From Balneolaceae bacterium (GTDB lineage: Bacteria; Bacteroidota; Rhodothermia; Balneolales; Balneolaceae), in contig SLLL01000040.1 of assembly GCA_007134085.1 (NCBI GenBank), positions 1 to 35,549 of the forward strand: DNA of 35,549 bases. Direction: 5' to 3'. Position numbers and translations under genes: made by a program. Shown one piece after another: positions 1-8,985 of the stretch (positions within the stretch are counted from its first letter, which is position 1; every line of letters begins with the position of its first letter). The notes under the pieces are model-generated. The model saw only the letters and a program-made list of their open reading frames with translations. It did not search any database and was not told where the DNA came from.

Positions 1-458
1 TAGATCTTGAAACGGGAGAAAGTGTGGCAATCACTGAAAACATGCGCTATGAGTTCAGCATAAATGAAGCAGCAAAGGCTCCCACAGACCCATTCGCTAT
101 GCTTTCTGATGACCCCCGCAAAACCAGTGTTGATTCTCACAGATTTGTAATTAGCTCAAAACAACAAAATCAGGTTGAACCTGTTGTTATGCCGGAAGAA
201 ATCACACTCAGGCAAAACTACCCCAATCCGTTCAACCCTGCTACAGTTATCAGCTACGATCTGCCGGAACAAAGCCATGTAACACTGCAGGTATACGATA
301 TTATGGGGCGGTATATCACTACACTGGTAAACGATCAGGTACCGGGCGGGCAACATCAGGTTACGTTTGATGCGGCTGATCTTTCCAGCGGAACTTACAT
401 CTATCGTTTGCAGGCAGGTAATGTTGTTTTAACAAGGTCTTTAACGCTGATCAAGTAG
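1..458 (+). CDS. T9SS type A sorting-domain protein, C-terminal fragment
   Basis: This is the 3' end of a gene whose start lies before the window; the frame is open from base 3, and the GTG at 24 is only an internal codon. The last 85 or so residues form a Por-secretion (TIGR04183-type) sorting domain: the NYPNPFNP motif, then a beta-rich stretch with the YDIMGR and GGQHQVTFDA signatures, then SSGTYIYRLQAG and a basic end (residues LIK). Such domains are recognised by the type IX secretion system, which exports the cargo across the outer membrane and anchors or releases it. The visible upstream part (LETGESVAITENMRYEFS) cannot be assigned, so the catalytic or binding part of the protein is unknown. 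It converges on truA across a hairpin terminator. The sorting domain is certain in kind; the passenger is not. Confidence 0.9.
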   Translation, partial: DLETGESVAITENMRYEFSINEAAKAPTDPFAMLSDDPRKTSVDSHRFVISSKQQNQVEPVVMPEEITLRQNYPNPFNPATVISYDLPEQSHVTLQVYDIMGRYITTLVNDQVPGGQHQVTFDAADLSSGTYIYRLQAGNVVLTRSLTLIK

Positions 459-469
459 CATAAAATTCT

Positions 470-502
470 GGATATGAAGGACTTCCGAAGTCTTTCATAT
501 CC
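470..502. terminator. Rho-independent terminator between convergent genes
   Basis: A 15-bp stem (arms 470-484 and 488-502, one G-T wobble) closes on a CCG loop and is followed on the plus strand by ATTTTT. It lies 12 bases after the stop of the T9SS cargo gene and just before the truA stop codon at 507. The plus-strand U-tract makes it a good terminator for the cargo gene. The minus-strand flank is only A/T-rich, so termination of truA from the same hairpin is weaker. Confidence 0.85.
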
Positions 503-506
503 ATTT

Positions 507-1235
507 TTAATATTCTATCCTTTCCAAAATCAACCCATGAGCCGGGGCGGTATGCCCTTTTTGAGTTGTCTTTTCTCCTAACAATAACTGTTTAAAATCA
601 TCCTTACCTATTTCCCCTGACGACACTTTCACCATAGTTCCCACCAGCCTGCGCACCAAGTGCCGCAAAAAGCGGTTGCCTGTAATTTCGTAGATCAGCA
701 GATTACCCTCCTTCTTCCAGCTGCTTTGGGTGATGGAGCAAATGGTTGTTTGGTGTTCATCTCCCGAAGGGATACAGAAATTGACAAAATCGTGCTCCCC
801 AATCACCAATTCTGCGCATTGTTGTAACAGGGCTTCATCAAGGCTGCCATTTACCTGCCAGGCTTGCTGCCTCATTAATGGCGCCGCCCTATTTATCACC
901 TGATATCGATACGATCGGGATTGAGCATCAAATCGGGCATGAAAATCATCTGCTACAATTTCGGCTTCCAGCAGTGCAACGTCTTCCGGTAAGAGCCCTT
1001 TCATAGCGTGGAGAATTCGGGGTGGCGGGTATCGGTTCGGTAAATCTGCATGGGCTGTCTGCCCGCAGGCATGAACGCCGGCATCAGTCCTCCCCTGCCC
1101 TATAACATCAATTTCATGCTGGTAGAGAGTTGACAGTGCCTCTTCTACGGTACCTTCTACCGTGCGGGTATCCGGCTGTTTTTGCCAGCCGCTAAATTGG
1201 GTACCATCGTATTCGAAGGTGAGCTTATATCGCAT
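507..1235 (-). CDS. truA: tRNA pseudouridine synthase A (TruA)
   Basis: The product converts uridines 38-40 of the tRNA anticodon stem-loop to pseudouridine. The 242 residues are close to the usual size for the family. The N-terminus has the family strand RYKLTFEYDGTQFSGWQKQP, and the catalytic motif GRTDAGVHA carries the nucleophile Asp51. The C-terminal half contains the second domain motif NRFLRHLVRRLVGTM. The ATG at 1233-1235 starts directly at the conserved first strand, so the start is well supported. The gene is alone on the minus strand; about 230 bp separate its start from the stop of the upstream beta-helix gene. Nothing is missing. Confidence 0.97.
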   Translation of the reverse strand: MRYKLTFEYDGTQFSGWQKQPDTRTVEGTVEEALSTLYQHEIDVIGQGRTDAGVHACGQTAHADLPNRYPPPRILHAMKGLLPEDVALLEAEIVADDFHARFDAQSRSYRYQVINRAAPLMRQQAWQVNGSLDEALLQQCAELVIGEHDFVNFCIPSGDEHQTTICSITQSSWKKEGNLLIYEITGNRFLRHLVRRLVGTMVKVSSGEIGKDDFKQLLLGEKTTQKGHTAPAHGLILERIEY

Positions 1236-1381
1236 CTTATCAAATTATCGGACATCAATTCCAGAAAATACAGAACTAAAAGAAAAAAACCTTTTAGGCA
1301 AACTGTGTTAACCCTGCTATACCTATTCCATTTGAACTCTGAATCAATTTGTATTTTTCAGGCAAAGAAGAGGGATAATTA

Positions 1382-1404
1382 ACATAATTTCTGGGAAATT
1401 ATGT
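1382..1404. repeat. Perfect inverted repeat, possible weak terminator
   Basis: Two perfect 10-base arms (ACATAATTTC at 1382-1391 and its complement at 1395-1404) surround a 3-base loop. The hairpin is 64 bases past the stop of the beta-helix gene on the minus strand. The stem is AT-rich and no clear U-run follows (TAATTATCC on the minus strand), so it may end transcription only weakly or protect an RNA 3' end. Confidence 0.4.
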
Positions 1405-1467
1405 AATCTTCCGATTGAATGATATTCGATTTGTGGCATCTGATATATCCCAATCTCTCATTTTTCC

Positions 1468-2805
1468 TCAGAATGTTTCAGCTTCAGGTTTGTGTACGCC
1501 AAACTTACCATTATATAAGCCGGCGATATTGTAAGCGTCATCAAGAGATAATCTAGGGAGCCAAATTGGTGAATCTACATTCAGGTCTTCAGCCAGCGTA
1601 TTCCATCCAAACATAGCTCTCACATCATTATACCAGGAATTGATTACACGAACCTCAGTTTCTGCTGCATTTCGGTCGATTACATTACGTGATGAATAGT
1701 ATGTACCCCATTGCGCATCAATGTTAAAAGAAATGGTATGATCCACGTTATCCATTGCATCATAAATTAACTCAGCTTCATCTTCGATATCGTCAAAACC
1801 CATTTTAATGTCGAATTCCATATAATCGGCATTTGCATTAGCTGCGATGATATTGTTGTATAAAACCAGATTATTGCTTCTTTTGGAATTGTCAATTCCA
1901 AAATTATCATTGTAAGAAAAGATACTGTTCAAAATTTCGACTTTTGTTGAGCTTTCCAGCATAATTCCACTGCCGCCAAAAGAACCAAAAGGGGTGTGTT
2001 TTTGATTAAACACACTGATATTGTTTTCAAATTTGTAATGAGGTATTTCAGAGCCGGTAAAACTTGTGCCAAGCCTGAACCCGGAACCGGTGTTATTAGC
2101 GGCAACATTATTGCGTATAGTAAATTCTGCAGATTTTCCGCCAAAAAAGCTGAATACACCTTCTGTTGGAGCAAAGTTTATTGCAATATTATTTCGAACG
2201 ATAACCGTTGAATTTACACCTGTTCGTATTGTTAACGCACCACTTTCAGGAGTTGGAGTACGGCTTGGAGTACCCTGGCGTACAATGAGTGATTCGGTTG
2301 AATCGGAATAGTAGTTGCGCGGGCCATTATCGAAAATAATCCCATCAACGATAATTGTATGTTCTGTAGGCTCTCCTCTTGCCTCTTGCAATCGGGTTGC
2401 AAAATTACTGGTATCTATCGTAAGCCTTGTCTGTGTTTCAAAGTTATTACTGTTATGAATTCCGGTAAAAACGGTTTGATATTGTCCCCATGGATCACGT
2501 TTTGTAAAATCGGGACTAAACCCTCCAATCACACTTACCGGAATCTCAATCGAATCCACGCCGCGATCACCTCTGCCTGTGTAGGTTCCTCCAGCAATGC
2601 AAACCACATCACCCGGTTCAAGATTGCTAATTATATTCCCAAGATCCCGTGCCGGACGCTCAAGTGTAGCAACCCTTCCGCTACCGCTTTCATCATGCAC
2701 AAATTTTGTGCAACTATCCCATACCGACTGCGCACTTGATTCTGTATATGCAATAAATAATAAAGTGAGAAAAACGGTTAGTTTGAAAATTGATAAAACG
2801 TTCAT
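1468..2805 (-). CDS. Secreted right-handed parallel beta-helix protein
   Basis: The 445-residue product starts with a signal peptide (about residues 1-25, hydrophobic core VFLTLLFIAY, probable cleavage at SSA|Q). The body has the repetitive pattern of right-handed beta-helix proteins: hydrophobic rungs with Asn and Gly turns such as TVIVRNNIAINF, FTIRNNVAANNTGSGFRL, YKFENNISVFNQ and VEILNSIFSYNDNFGI. The N-terminal cap contains GDVVCIAGGTYTG followed by VIGGFSPDF, a start seen in beta-helix proteins that bind or cleave polysaccharide. No catalytic residues can be assigned, so lyase activity is not claimed. There is no T9SS sorting domain at the C-terminus, so the protein is probably periplasmic or exported another way. 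Two Cys residues near the N-terminus (DSC, VVC) could form a disulfide. Confidence 0.8.
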   Translation of the reverse strand: MNVLSIFKLTVFLTLLFIAYTESSAQSVWDSCTKFVHDESGSGRVATLERPARDLGNIISNLEPGDVVCIAGGTYTGRGDRGVDSIEIPVSVIGGFSPDFTKRDPWGQYQTVFTGIHNSNNFETQTRLTIDTSNFATRLQEARGEPTEHTIIVDGIIFDNGPRNYYSDSTESLIVRQGTPSRTPTPESGALTIRTGVNSTVIVRNNIAINFAPTEGVFSFFGGKSAEFTIRNNVAANNTGSGFRLGTSFTGSEIPHYKFENNISVFNQKHTPFGSFGGSGIMLESSTKVEILNSIFSYNDNFGIDNSKRSNNLVLYNNIIAANANADYMEFDIKMGFDDIEDEAELIYDAMDNVDHTISFNIDAQWGTYYSSRNVIDRNAAETEVRVINSWYNDVRAMFGWNTLAEDLNVDSPIWLPRLSLDDAYNIAGLYNGKFGVHKPEAETF

Positions 2806-3277
2806 GGCTGTTATTTGATGGTTTAGGATTCAGATAGAAAAACGGGAATCATACCTCTGATTTCCTTCATTCGTTGGTTCTAAACCATATATGCGTTAAT
2901 CAACCATGAAATACGACATGCTTTGAATAATCCGACAGTTTGGAATTTTTATAAAGTAACCTTTATCGAAACCACGCCATCATCAATCGTCAACCTGTTC
3001 ATCCACGTCACTTTTCACCGGAAACTGACTGATATCAAAGATTTCCACACAACCATTAATTCCGCCTGTAAGGGTAAAATCTCCTAAAAAAAGATAAAGT
3101 TGGCATACTTCAGCCCGAAACCTGTCTAAGAATTAACCCATTAACTGTCCAAAACGATTTAGGAAAGTGAATAAACAATAATTCGTTCATAATCATTATG
3201 GTAATACTATATAATTTTCCATGTCAAATGTAGATCATATAGCGAATACAAAAGGGTATACCATTATTATACATAAT
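2806..3277. other. Intergenic region, 472 bp, AT-rich
   Basis: This gap separates the start of the beta-helix gene from the stop of cysNC; both are on the minus strand. It should hold the promoter of the beta-helix gene, but I see no convincing promoter boxes. A stretch in the middle (2983-3132, minus) reads like coding sequence and is listed separately as a possible gene remnant. Two small symmetric sites are visible: CATAATCATTATG at 3188-3200 and GGTATACC near 3256. No tRNA or clear riboswitch was recognised. Confidence 0.6.
2983..3132 (-). pseudogene. Possible remnant of a lost coding region
   Basis: A 49-codon frame with no ATG, GTG or TTG at its beginning runs from just after a stop codon (3133-3135) to a TGA at 2983-2985. 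Its translation looks protein-like: a hydrophobic stretch CQLYLFLGDFTLTGGINGCV, then EIFDISQFPV, then an acidic tail SDVDEQVDD. The composition (balanced hydrophobic runs, acidic C-terminal tail) resembles the end of a real protein more than random AT-rich spacer. I do not recognise the family. It may be the surviving 3' end of a deleted gene, or chance. Confidence 0.3.
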
Positions 3278-5185
3278 TTAATTTCTTAAGAGATTAATAA
3301 CCTTATCAACAGCAGCGTCAACGCTCATTTCATCGGTATTGATTACAACTTCAGGATTTTCCGGTTCCTGGTATTCCCCATCAAACCCGGTGAGGCCCTT
3401 AATCTCTCCTTTTTTGGCTTTTGCGTACAGGCCTTTTGGGTCTCTTTGGTGAGCTGTTTCAGGGTTACAGGTTATGTGAACTTCTGTAAATCGCGCTTCA
3501 GGGAATAGTTTACGAACCTTATCCCTGTCTTTGCGGTACGGGGATACAAATGTGCAAAGCACAATATTCCCGTGCTCAAAAAATAGCCGTGCTGTTTCAC
3601 CCACCCTGCGGATGTTCTCGGAACGGTCTTCCGGGCTAAACCCAAGATCTCCATTCAATCCGTGGCGAACCTGGTCGCCATCTAAAAGAATCGTTTGTTT
3701 CCCGGAATCCCATAATTTGCGCTCTACAGCTTTTGCAATTGTGCTCTTGCCGGCACCTGAAATTCCTGTAAACCAAAGTACCTGCGCTTGATGGCCGTTA
3801 CGTTTTTCCCTCTCTTCACGGGAAATATTCCACGGCTCCCAAACCACGTCGGGCGATACCGTTGTCTTTTTGTCATCAGCCTTTTCTCTGATCTGTTCGC
3901 TTGCCTCTGTTGAGGTTGAGCGAATCATACCCGCACCAACAGTTACATTCGATGCTGCATCAACTATGATAAAACTGCCCGTTCTCTGATTTACCTGGTA
4001 TGCATCAATAAAGAGTGGCTTTGCGGTTGTAAGTTTTACCCTTCCAATTTCGTTGAGCTTTAATATATCCGCATCTTCTCTTCTCAGGGTGTCCACATTC
4101 ATCCTGTAGATCACATCATCAATGTAAACCACTGTGGTTGATGTGGTGTGCATCAACATATATTGTTTGCCCGGCTGCATCTCCTCTTCGTTCATCCAGC
4201 AGAGATAAGCCTCAAAATTTGAGGTAATCTTTGGCACATTGTTCTTTCGAACAATCATATCACCCCGGGAAATATCAATTTCATCTTCTATGGTAAGCAC
4301 CACAGAATCTCCGGGAAATGCTTCATCAAGGTTACCATTTTTTGTAACAATCTCTTTTACCTTACTGGTAAGTTTTGAAGGCAAAACTGCAACTTCATCA
4401 CCGGGGCGAATCCTGCCTGACTCTATTCTGCCGGAAAAACCTCTGAAATTTTGATTTGGCCGAATCACATATTGAACAGGAAAGCGAAAATCCACAACAT
4501 TGTGCGATGCATCCACTTTTACTGTTTCAAGGTGATGTAGCAGTGTTGGCCCATTGTACCAGGGCGTTTTGCCGTTTTTATCCACAACATTATCTCCGGC
4601 AAGCGCTGATATTGGGATATAGGTGATATTATCGATCTCGAGCTTTTTGGCAAAGGCTCTGAAATCATGTACAATTTCATTGAATCGCTCCTCGCTATAA
4701 TCAACCAGATCCATTTTATTTACCGCAACTACAAGATGCGGAATCTGCAACAGGGATGAGATAAACGCGTGACGCTTTGATTGCGTGAGAACCCCTTTGG
4801 TGGCATCAATCAGAACGATTGCAAGCTCGGCAGTAGACGCGCCGGTAACCATGTTTCGGGTGTACTGAATGTGGCCGGGAGTATCGGCGATGATAAACTT
4901 ACGCTTTGGCGTGGCAAAATATCGGTATGCAACATCGATTGTAATTTTCTGCTCTCTTTCAGCTTTCAGCCCATCCGTTAGCAGAGCAAGGTTCACGGCT
5001 TCTTCACCGCTGCTTCGGCTGGTTTTCTCAATGGCTTCGAGTTGATCTTCAAATATGGATTTAGAATCGTACAGTAGCCTGCCTATAAGGGTGCTTTTTC
5101 CGTCATCTACGCTACCAGCTGTTGTAAACCGAAGCAGATCCATGTCGAGGTATTTTTTACTGTCGTACTGTTCGCCGTTGTGCAT
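3278..5185 (-). CDS. cysNC: Bifunctional sulfate adenylyltransferase subunit 1 / APS kinase (CysN-CysC)
   Basis: The N-terminal part is the GTPase subunit of ATP sulfurylase, which couples GTP hydrolysis to APS formation with CysD. The C-terminal part phosphorylates APS to PAPS. EF-Tu-like GTPase motifs are all present: P-loop GSVDDGKS (24-31), DTPGH (101-105) and NKMD (156-159), followed by the beta-barrel domains. The APS kinase begins near residue 440, with its own P-loop GISGAGKS (474-481), DGDQVRHGLN, and the FVSPYR and RDPKGLY motifs. The total of 635 residues fits an intact fusion. It is the last gene of the sulfate activation operon, 92 bp after cysD. Making PAPS in one polypeptide chain fits either assimilation through PAPS reductase or supply to sulfotransferases. 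Confidence 0.97.
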   Translation of the reverse strand: MHNGEQYDSKKYLDMDLLRFTTAGSVDDGKSTLIGRLLYDSKSIFEDQLEAIEKTSRSSGEEAVNLALLTDGLKAEREQKITIDVAYRYFATPKRKFIIADTPGHIQYTRNMVTGASTAELAIVLIDATKGVLTQSKRHAFISSLLQIPHLVVAVNKMDLVDYSEERFNEIVHDFRAFAKKLEIDNITYIPISALAGDNVVDKNGKTPWYNGPTLLHHLETVKVDASHNVVDFRFPVQYVIRPNQNFRGFSGRIESGRIRPGDEVAVLPSKLTSKVKEIVTKNGNLDEAFPGDSVVLTIEDEIDISRGDMIVRKNNVPKITSNFEAYLCWMNEEEMQPGKQYMLMHTTSTTVVYIDDVIYRMNVDTLRREDADILKLNEIGRVKLTTAKPLFIDAYQVNQRTGSFIIVDAASNVTVGAGMIRSTSTEASEQIREKADDKKTTVSPDVVWEPWNISREEREKRNGHQAQVLWFTGISGAGKSTIAKAVERKLWDSGKQTILLDGDQVRHGLNGDLGFSPEDRSENIRRVGETARLFFEHGNIVLCTFVSPYRKDRDKVRKLFPEARFTEVHITCNPETAHQRDPKGLYAKAKKGEIKGLTGFDGEYQEPENPEVVINTDEMSVDAAVDKVINLLRN

Positions 5186-5277
5186 GATTAGTTTATGGTA
5201 ATTTTTTGATTTCGATATTTTAGGAGGAAGCGTAAAGACAGAAGGCTGAAGTATTAGAACTCATTTCGGTAATCAAA

Positions 5278-6177
5278 TTAAAAATATCCTTGACGTTTTC
5301 TGTCTTCCATGGCAGTTTCACTTCGTTTGTCATCATGACGGTTGCCGCGTTCCGTTTGGCGCGCAGCTGCAACTTCCTGTATTATTTCTTCCATGTTTGA
5401 AGCGGTAGAAAGTACGGCACCGGTACAGGTTGCATCACCTATGGTTCTGAAGCGAACAATTTTATTTTCGAGCTCTTCATCTTCCTGCCTGTTTACATAT
5501 TCTGTATCTGCAAGCCAAACACCACGCCTGTTAAATACTTTCCTCTCATGCGCAAAATAGATCGAGGGTATGTCGATATTTTCCTGAGCAATATATTGCC
5601 ACACATCCATTTCTGTCCAGTTGCTGATTGGGAATACCCGAAAATGTTCACCGGGGTTTTTCCGCCCGTTATAAATGCTCCAAAGCTCCGGCCGTTGGTT
5701 TTTTGGATCCCACTGGCCAAATACATCCCTGTGAGAAAAGAACCGTTCTTTCGCACGCGCTTTCTCTTCATCTCTTCGTCCGCCGCCAAGTGCAGCATCT
5801 ACCTGATGTTCTTTCAACGTATCTAAAAGAGTTACAGTTTGGAGGGCATTCCGGCTGGCATCGGGGCCTGTCTCCTCTTTCACCCTGCCATCATCTATGG
5901 ACTTCTGTACGCTTCCAACTATCAGATCAACACCTGTTTGCTCAACAAGTTTGTCGCGAAACTCAATCGTCTCCTTAAAGTTGTGGCCGGTATCTACATG
6001 CATCAGCGGAAACGGGATTTTAGCCGGATAAAATGCTTTGAGTGCGAGGTGAACCATTACGATGGAATCTTTTCCGCCCGAGAATAGCAGAACCGGCCGT
6101 TCAAATTGTGCGGCAACTTCTCTCATGATGTAAATTCCTTCATCCTCAAGCTGCTTCAGATGGCTATTAATTTTCAT
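5278..6177 (-). CDS. cysD: Sulfate adenylyltransferase subunit 2 (CysD)
   Basis: This is the catalytic subunit of ATP sulfurylase: it adenylates sulfate to APS in partnership with the CysN GTPase encoded next. The 299 residues have the PP-loop SGGKDS at 33-38 in the context LLFSGGKDSIVMVHLALKAF, then the family motifs HVDTGHNFKET, GGGRRDEEKARAKER, FPISNWTEMDVWQYI and the C-terminal RFRTIGDATCTGAV. The length is that of the family, and the ATG puts the N-terminus at the usual distance from the PP-loop. It lies between cysQ (137 bp upstream) and cysNC (92 bp downstream), all on one strand, so the three were probably transcribed together. Confidence 0.97.
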   Translation of the reverse strand: MKINSHLKQLEDEGIYIMREVAAQFERPVLLFSGGKDSIVMVHLALKAFYPAKIPFPLMHVDTGHNFKETIEFRDKLVEQTGVDLIVGSVQKSIDDGRVKEETGPDASRNALQTVTLLDTLKEHQVDAALGGGRRDEEKARAKERFFSHRDVFGQWDPKNQRPELWSIYNGRKNPGEHFRVFPISNWTEMDVWQYIAQENIDIPSIYFAHERKVFNRRGVWLADTEYVNRQEDEELENKIVRFRTIGDATCTGAVLSTASNMEEIIQEVAAARQTERGNRHDDKRSETAMEDRKRQGYF

Positions 6178-6314
6178 AAATAGGTCGAGATTTTATTAAG
6201 TAATGAATTGTTTTAAAGGTACGGCCTTACCCGCTGAATGTCAGGTTTTGAAGTGTCGTGAATTCACAGTTCATTAGCTTGAATGCCTGTTATGATGTAT
6301 TCTGTATTTCAGGA

Positions 6315-7061
6315 TTACAAGCCAATGATGAACTCATCATTTTTCAGCGATGGTTTATTATAAGTTAGTGGCGACTTTCGGGTTCCGTTTATTCCGGAAT
6401 ATCGAAACACCGCATCGGCTGCAGCAGTATCCCACTCCATTGTAGGGCCAAAACGGGGGTAAATATCTGCTTTACCCTCTGCAACAAGACAAATTTTCAG
6501 TGAGCTGCCATAGGGTATCTCCTCAGAAACCTGAATACCCATTTTCGCAAGGCGTTCTTTTGTATCACTGCCTCCATGAGACCTGCTTACGGCAATTCGT
6601 GCAGCATTTGATTTATCATAAGGAGTGTGTGAAATTTTTTGCGGTTCATCAGTTCCGTTTTGCATCCATGAACCGCCCTTTTCATCAGCATAGTAGAGCC
6701 GTTCTTTTGCCGGGATGTACACCACTCCAAGTACAGGTTCATTTCCCTCAATAAGAGCAATGTTTACGGTAAACTCCCCATTCTTTTTGATGAACTCTTT
6801 GGTGCCATCAAGCGGATCTACAAGAAAAAAACGCCACCAATCTTTGCGAGTTTCATAATCAGGAAGTACACTCTCTTCTGAGATAATCGGTATATCGGGT
6901 GCAAGTTTTCTCAACCCATTCACTATAATGGTATGGGCAGCCATATCTGCTTTTGTGAGTGGTGATTTGTCATCCTTTTTTTCCACCTCAATCTCACCAT
7001 TATAAAATGTGAGGATGGCTTTTCCTGCCTCTATGGCAATTTCGTTAATCTGTTGAATCAT
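6315..7061 (-). CDS. cysQ: 3'(2'),5'-bisphosphate nucleotidase (CysQ)
   Basis: The enzyme removes the 3'-phosphate of PAP (and PAPS), clearing the inhibitory by-product of PAPS-using reactions. The 248-residue protein carries the inositol-monophosphatase-family metal sites: the Glu pair in ISEESVLPDYE (residues 61-70), VDPLDGTKEF (81-90) and the C-terminal MEWDTAAADAV. The TKEF version of the second motif is typical of CysQ rather than inositol monophosphatase. It sits between the SLC13 permease gene and cysD, which fits a role in PAPS metabolism. The start codon ATG gives the expected short helix before the fold. No defect is visible. Confidence 0.95.
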   Translation of the reverse strand: MIQQINEIAIEAGKAILTFYNGEIEVEKKDDKSPLTKADMAAHTIIVNGLRKLAPDIPIISEESVLPDYETRKDWWRFFLVDPLDGTKEFIKKNGEFTVNIALIEGNEPVLGVVYIPAKERLYYADEKGGSWMQNGTDEPQKISHTPYDKSNAARIAVSRSHGGSDTKERLAKMGIQVSEEIPYGSSLKICLVAEGKADIYPRFGPTMEWDTAAADAVFRYSGINGTRKSPLTYNKPSLKNDEFIIGL

Positions 7062-7130
7062 TGATTTTTTATTGATGAAATAGTTTCAAAACTGAAATTC
7101 AATAAGCACTAAAAATAGGAATTTTGAGCC

Positions 7131-8897
7131 TTAAAAGGGCCAGATGATTGGAATAAGGATCAAAGCCGTAGCACCTACCACAATATTGAGTGGCAAACCC
7201 ACTTTTAGAAAATCGCTGAATTTGTATCCTCCCGGCCCAAGTACCATCAGGTTGGTTTGATACCCAATTGGCGTGGAAAAACTTGCCGATGCTGCAAAGA
7301 TTATTGCCATGATGAAAGGCATAAAACTCACTCCCATAGAGTCTGCTAAAGTAATAGCAATAGGAAATATTAGTGCTGCTGCGGCATTATTGGTAATCAT
7401 TTCAGTTAGCAGCCATGTTGCTAAATAAGTAGCAATTAATGCTGTATAGGGATTTACTCCCGCCCATTCTATAAATCCACCTGCAAGAGTTTCAGCTACT
7501 CCTGTTAATTGTAGTGCATTTCCAATCCCTAAAGCAGATGCAATAACAATCAACACCTGCCAGTCGATGGTTCTGCGTGCATCAGAAAGTTTGCAGCATT
7601 TAAAAAGTATCATAGCACCGGCAGCAAGGAATGAAGCTTTAAACATGCTGAGTAACCCGGTTGCTGCTGCAAGTACCATCAAGCCGAGAATTAACCATGC
7701 CCGCCCTGCCCTTTCTGTATTAGGTGCACCATTCTCTGACAAGGTACTCACCAGTAGAAAATCGTTGGATGACCGAAATCTCTTTGTGAAATCTCTTGGT
7801 GTTTCGAGTAGTAAAATATCACCCGTACGCAGCCTGATATCACCTATTCTTTTTTTGATGCGTTCTCCATCGCGGCTTACAGCAAGCACTACAGCACCAA
7901 ACCTGTTTCTGAATTCACCTTCTTTTATAGTCATGCCATTTAAGGGGTTAGAGGGAGCAACTACTGCCTCAACAAGGTTGCGCTCATTTCTTGGGGCATT
8001 AAGTTTAAACACCTGCTCGGTAGCCGGTTGCAAACCAGACATTTGCTGCAGATCTGCCATAGCATCCACAACTCCTGTAAAGATAAGGCGGTCACTTTTC
8101 TTTAGCTTTTCTGAGGGTTCAACAGCTGCAATAATACGTTCACTTCTGATGATTTCTACCAAAAACAATCCTGGTAACTGACGTAAACCGGCATCCTCAA
8201 TTGTTTTTCCAATTAAAGAGCTATCATCTGGAATCATCATCTCAATGGTATATTCCCGTGTATTTTCGAATGAAGCGAAACCCGATTTTCTGTCCGGTAA
8301 AAGCTTTCTGCCTATGGTTAAAAGATAAACTACACCAACCAAAGCAATTGGAACTCCCACCCATGCAGGGTCAAAAATATTGAGGGTAATTCCCTTGTTA
8401 TCTATCAGCAGGCCGTTTACAATCAGGTTGGTGCTTGTTCCAATAAGTGTACAGGTGCCGCCAAGAATTGCTGCATAGCTAAGCGGAATTAGCAATTTCG
8501 AGTTGGCTATCTGATGCATTTTAGACCAATCTTTCAGCGCCGGAATGAATGATGCTACGATTGGTGTATTATTCAAGAATGCACTTAGGCCCATCACCGG
8601 AGTAATAATTCTTGCCTGGGCGGTGAACTCTGACTTAGTTTGCCCGAGTATTTTCTGAATTACAAACTGAATGGCTCCTGTCTCTTTAAGCCCGTAAGCC
8701 ACAATATAGAGAGCTGCAACGGTAAGCATTCCCTCATTTGAAAATCCAACTAAAGCATCACTTACAGGGATGATATTGAGAATAATGATTGCTGTAAGTG
8801 CACCTACAAACACAAAATCTGCGGGCGCATTTTTAACAATTAACAGTAAAAACGCAATTGCCAGAATGAGTAAGATCAGCAGCCCTGATGGATCCAC
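7131..8897 (-). CDS. SLC13-type anion permease with two TrkA-C domains, probable sulfate transporter
   Basis: This integral membrane protein is probably the sulfate importer for the operon. The 588 residues begin with several membrane helices, then two soluble RCK/TrkA-C domains (about 216-290 and 305-385), then the second membrane half. Substrate and sodium site motifs of the family occur in both halves: SAFLNNTPIVA (105-115) with GTSTNLIV, and MITNNAAAALIFP with STPIGYQTNLM. The start is a GTG at 8895-8897; an in-frame TAA lies immediately before it, so no longer start is possible. The substrate is inferred from the adjacent cysQ-cysD-cysNC genes, because the family also carries dicarboxylates and phosphate. 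It is the first gene of the cluster. Confidence 0.9.
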   Translation of the reverse strand: MDPSGLLILLILAIAFLLLIVKNAPADFVFVGALTAIIILNIIPVSDALVGFSNEGMLTVAALYIVAYGLKETGAIQFVIQKILGQTKSEFTAQARIITPVMGLSAFLNNTPIVASFIPALKDWSKMHQIANSKLLIPLSYAAILGGTCTLIGTSTNLIVNGLLIDNKGITLNIFDPAWVGVPIALVGVVYLLTIGRKLLPDRKSGFASFENTREYTIEMMIPDDSSLIGKTIEDAGLRQLPGLFLVEIIRSERIIAAVEPSEKLKKSDRLIFTGVVDAMADLQQMSGLQPATEQVFKLNAPRNERNLVEAVVAPSNPLNGMTIKEGEFRNRFGAVVLAVSRDGERIKKRIGDIRLRTGDILLLETPRDFTKRFRSSNDFLLVSTLSENGAPNTERAGRAWLILGLMVLAAATGLLSMFKASFLAAGAMILFKCCKLSDARRTIDWQVLIVIASALGIGNALQLTGVAETLAGGFIEWAGVNPYTALIATYLATWLLTEMITNNAAAALIFPIAITLADSMGVSFMPFIMAIIFAASASFSTPIGYQTNLMVLGPGGYKFSDFLKVGLPLNIVVGATALILIPIIWPF

Positions 8898-8985
8898 TTA
8901 AAAAGATTTGGTTAAACGGAATAACTCTAATAATAGGGATTTGTGTAACAAATAGATAAGCTCTCCTTTTACTTTTCCAATATTC

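Noticed and set aside
2819-2887. Inverted repeat TGGTTTAG ... CTAAACCA upstream of the beta-helix gene
   Set aside because: Only 8 bases and 53 apart in AT-rich DNA; chance cannot be excluded and no operator family is known to fit.
7567-8181. A 204-codon plus-strand frame inside the SLC13 gene
   Set aside because: It is antisense to a well-supported membrane permease, has Ser/Ala-rich low-complexity composition, and no ribosome site; it is a shadow.
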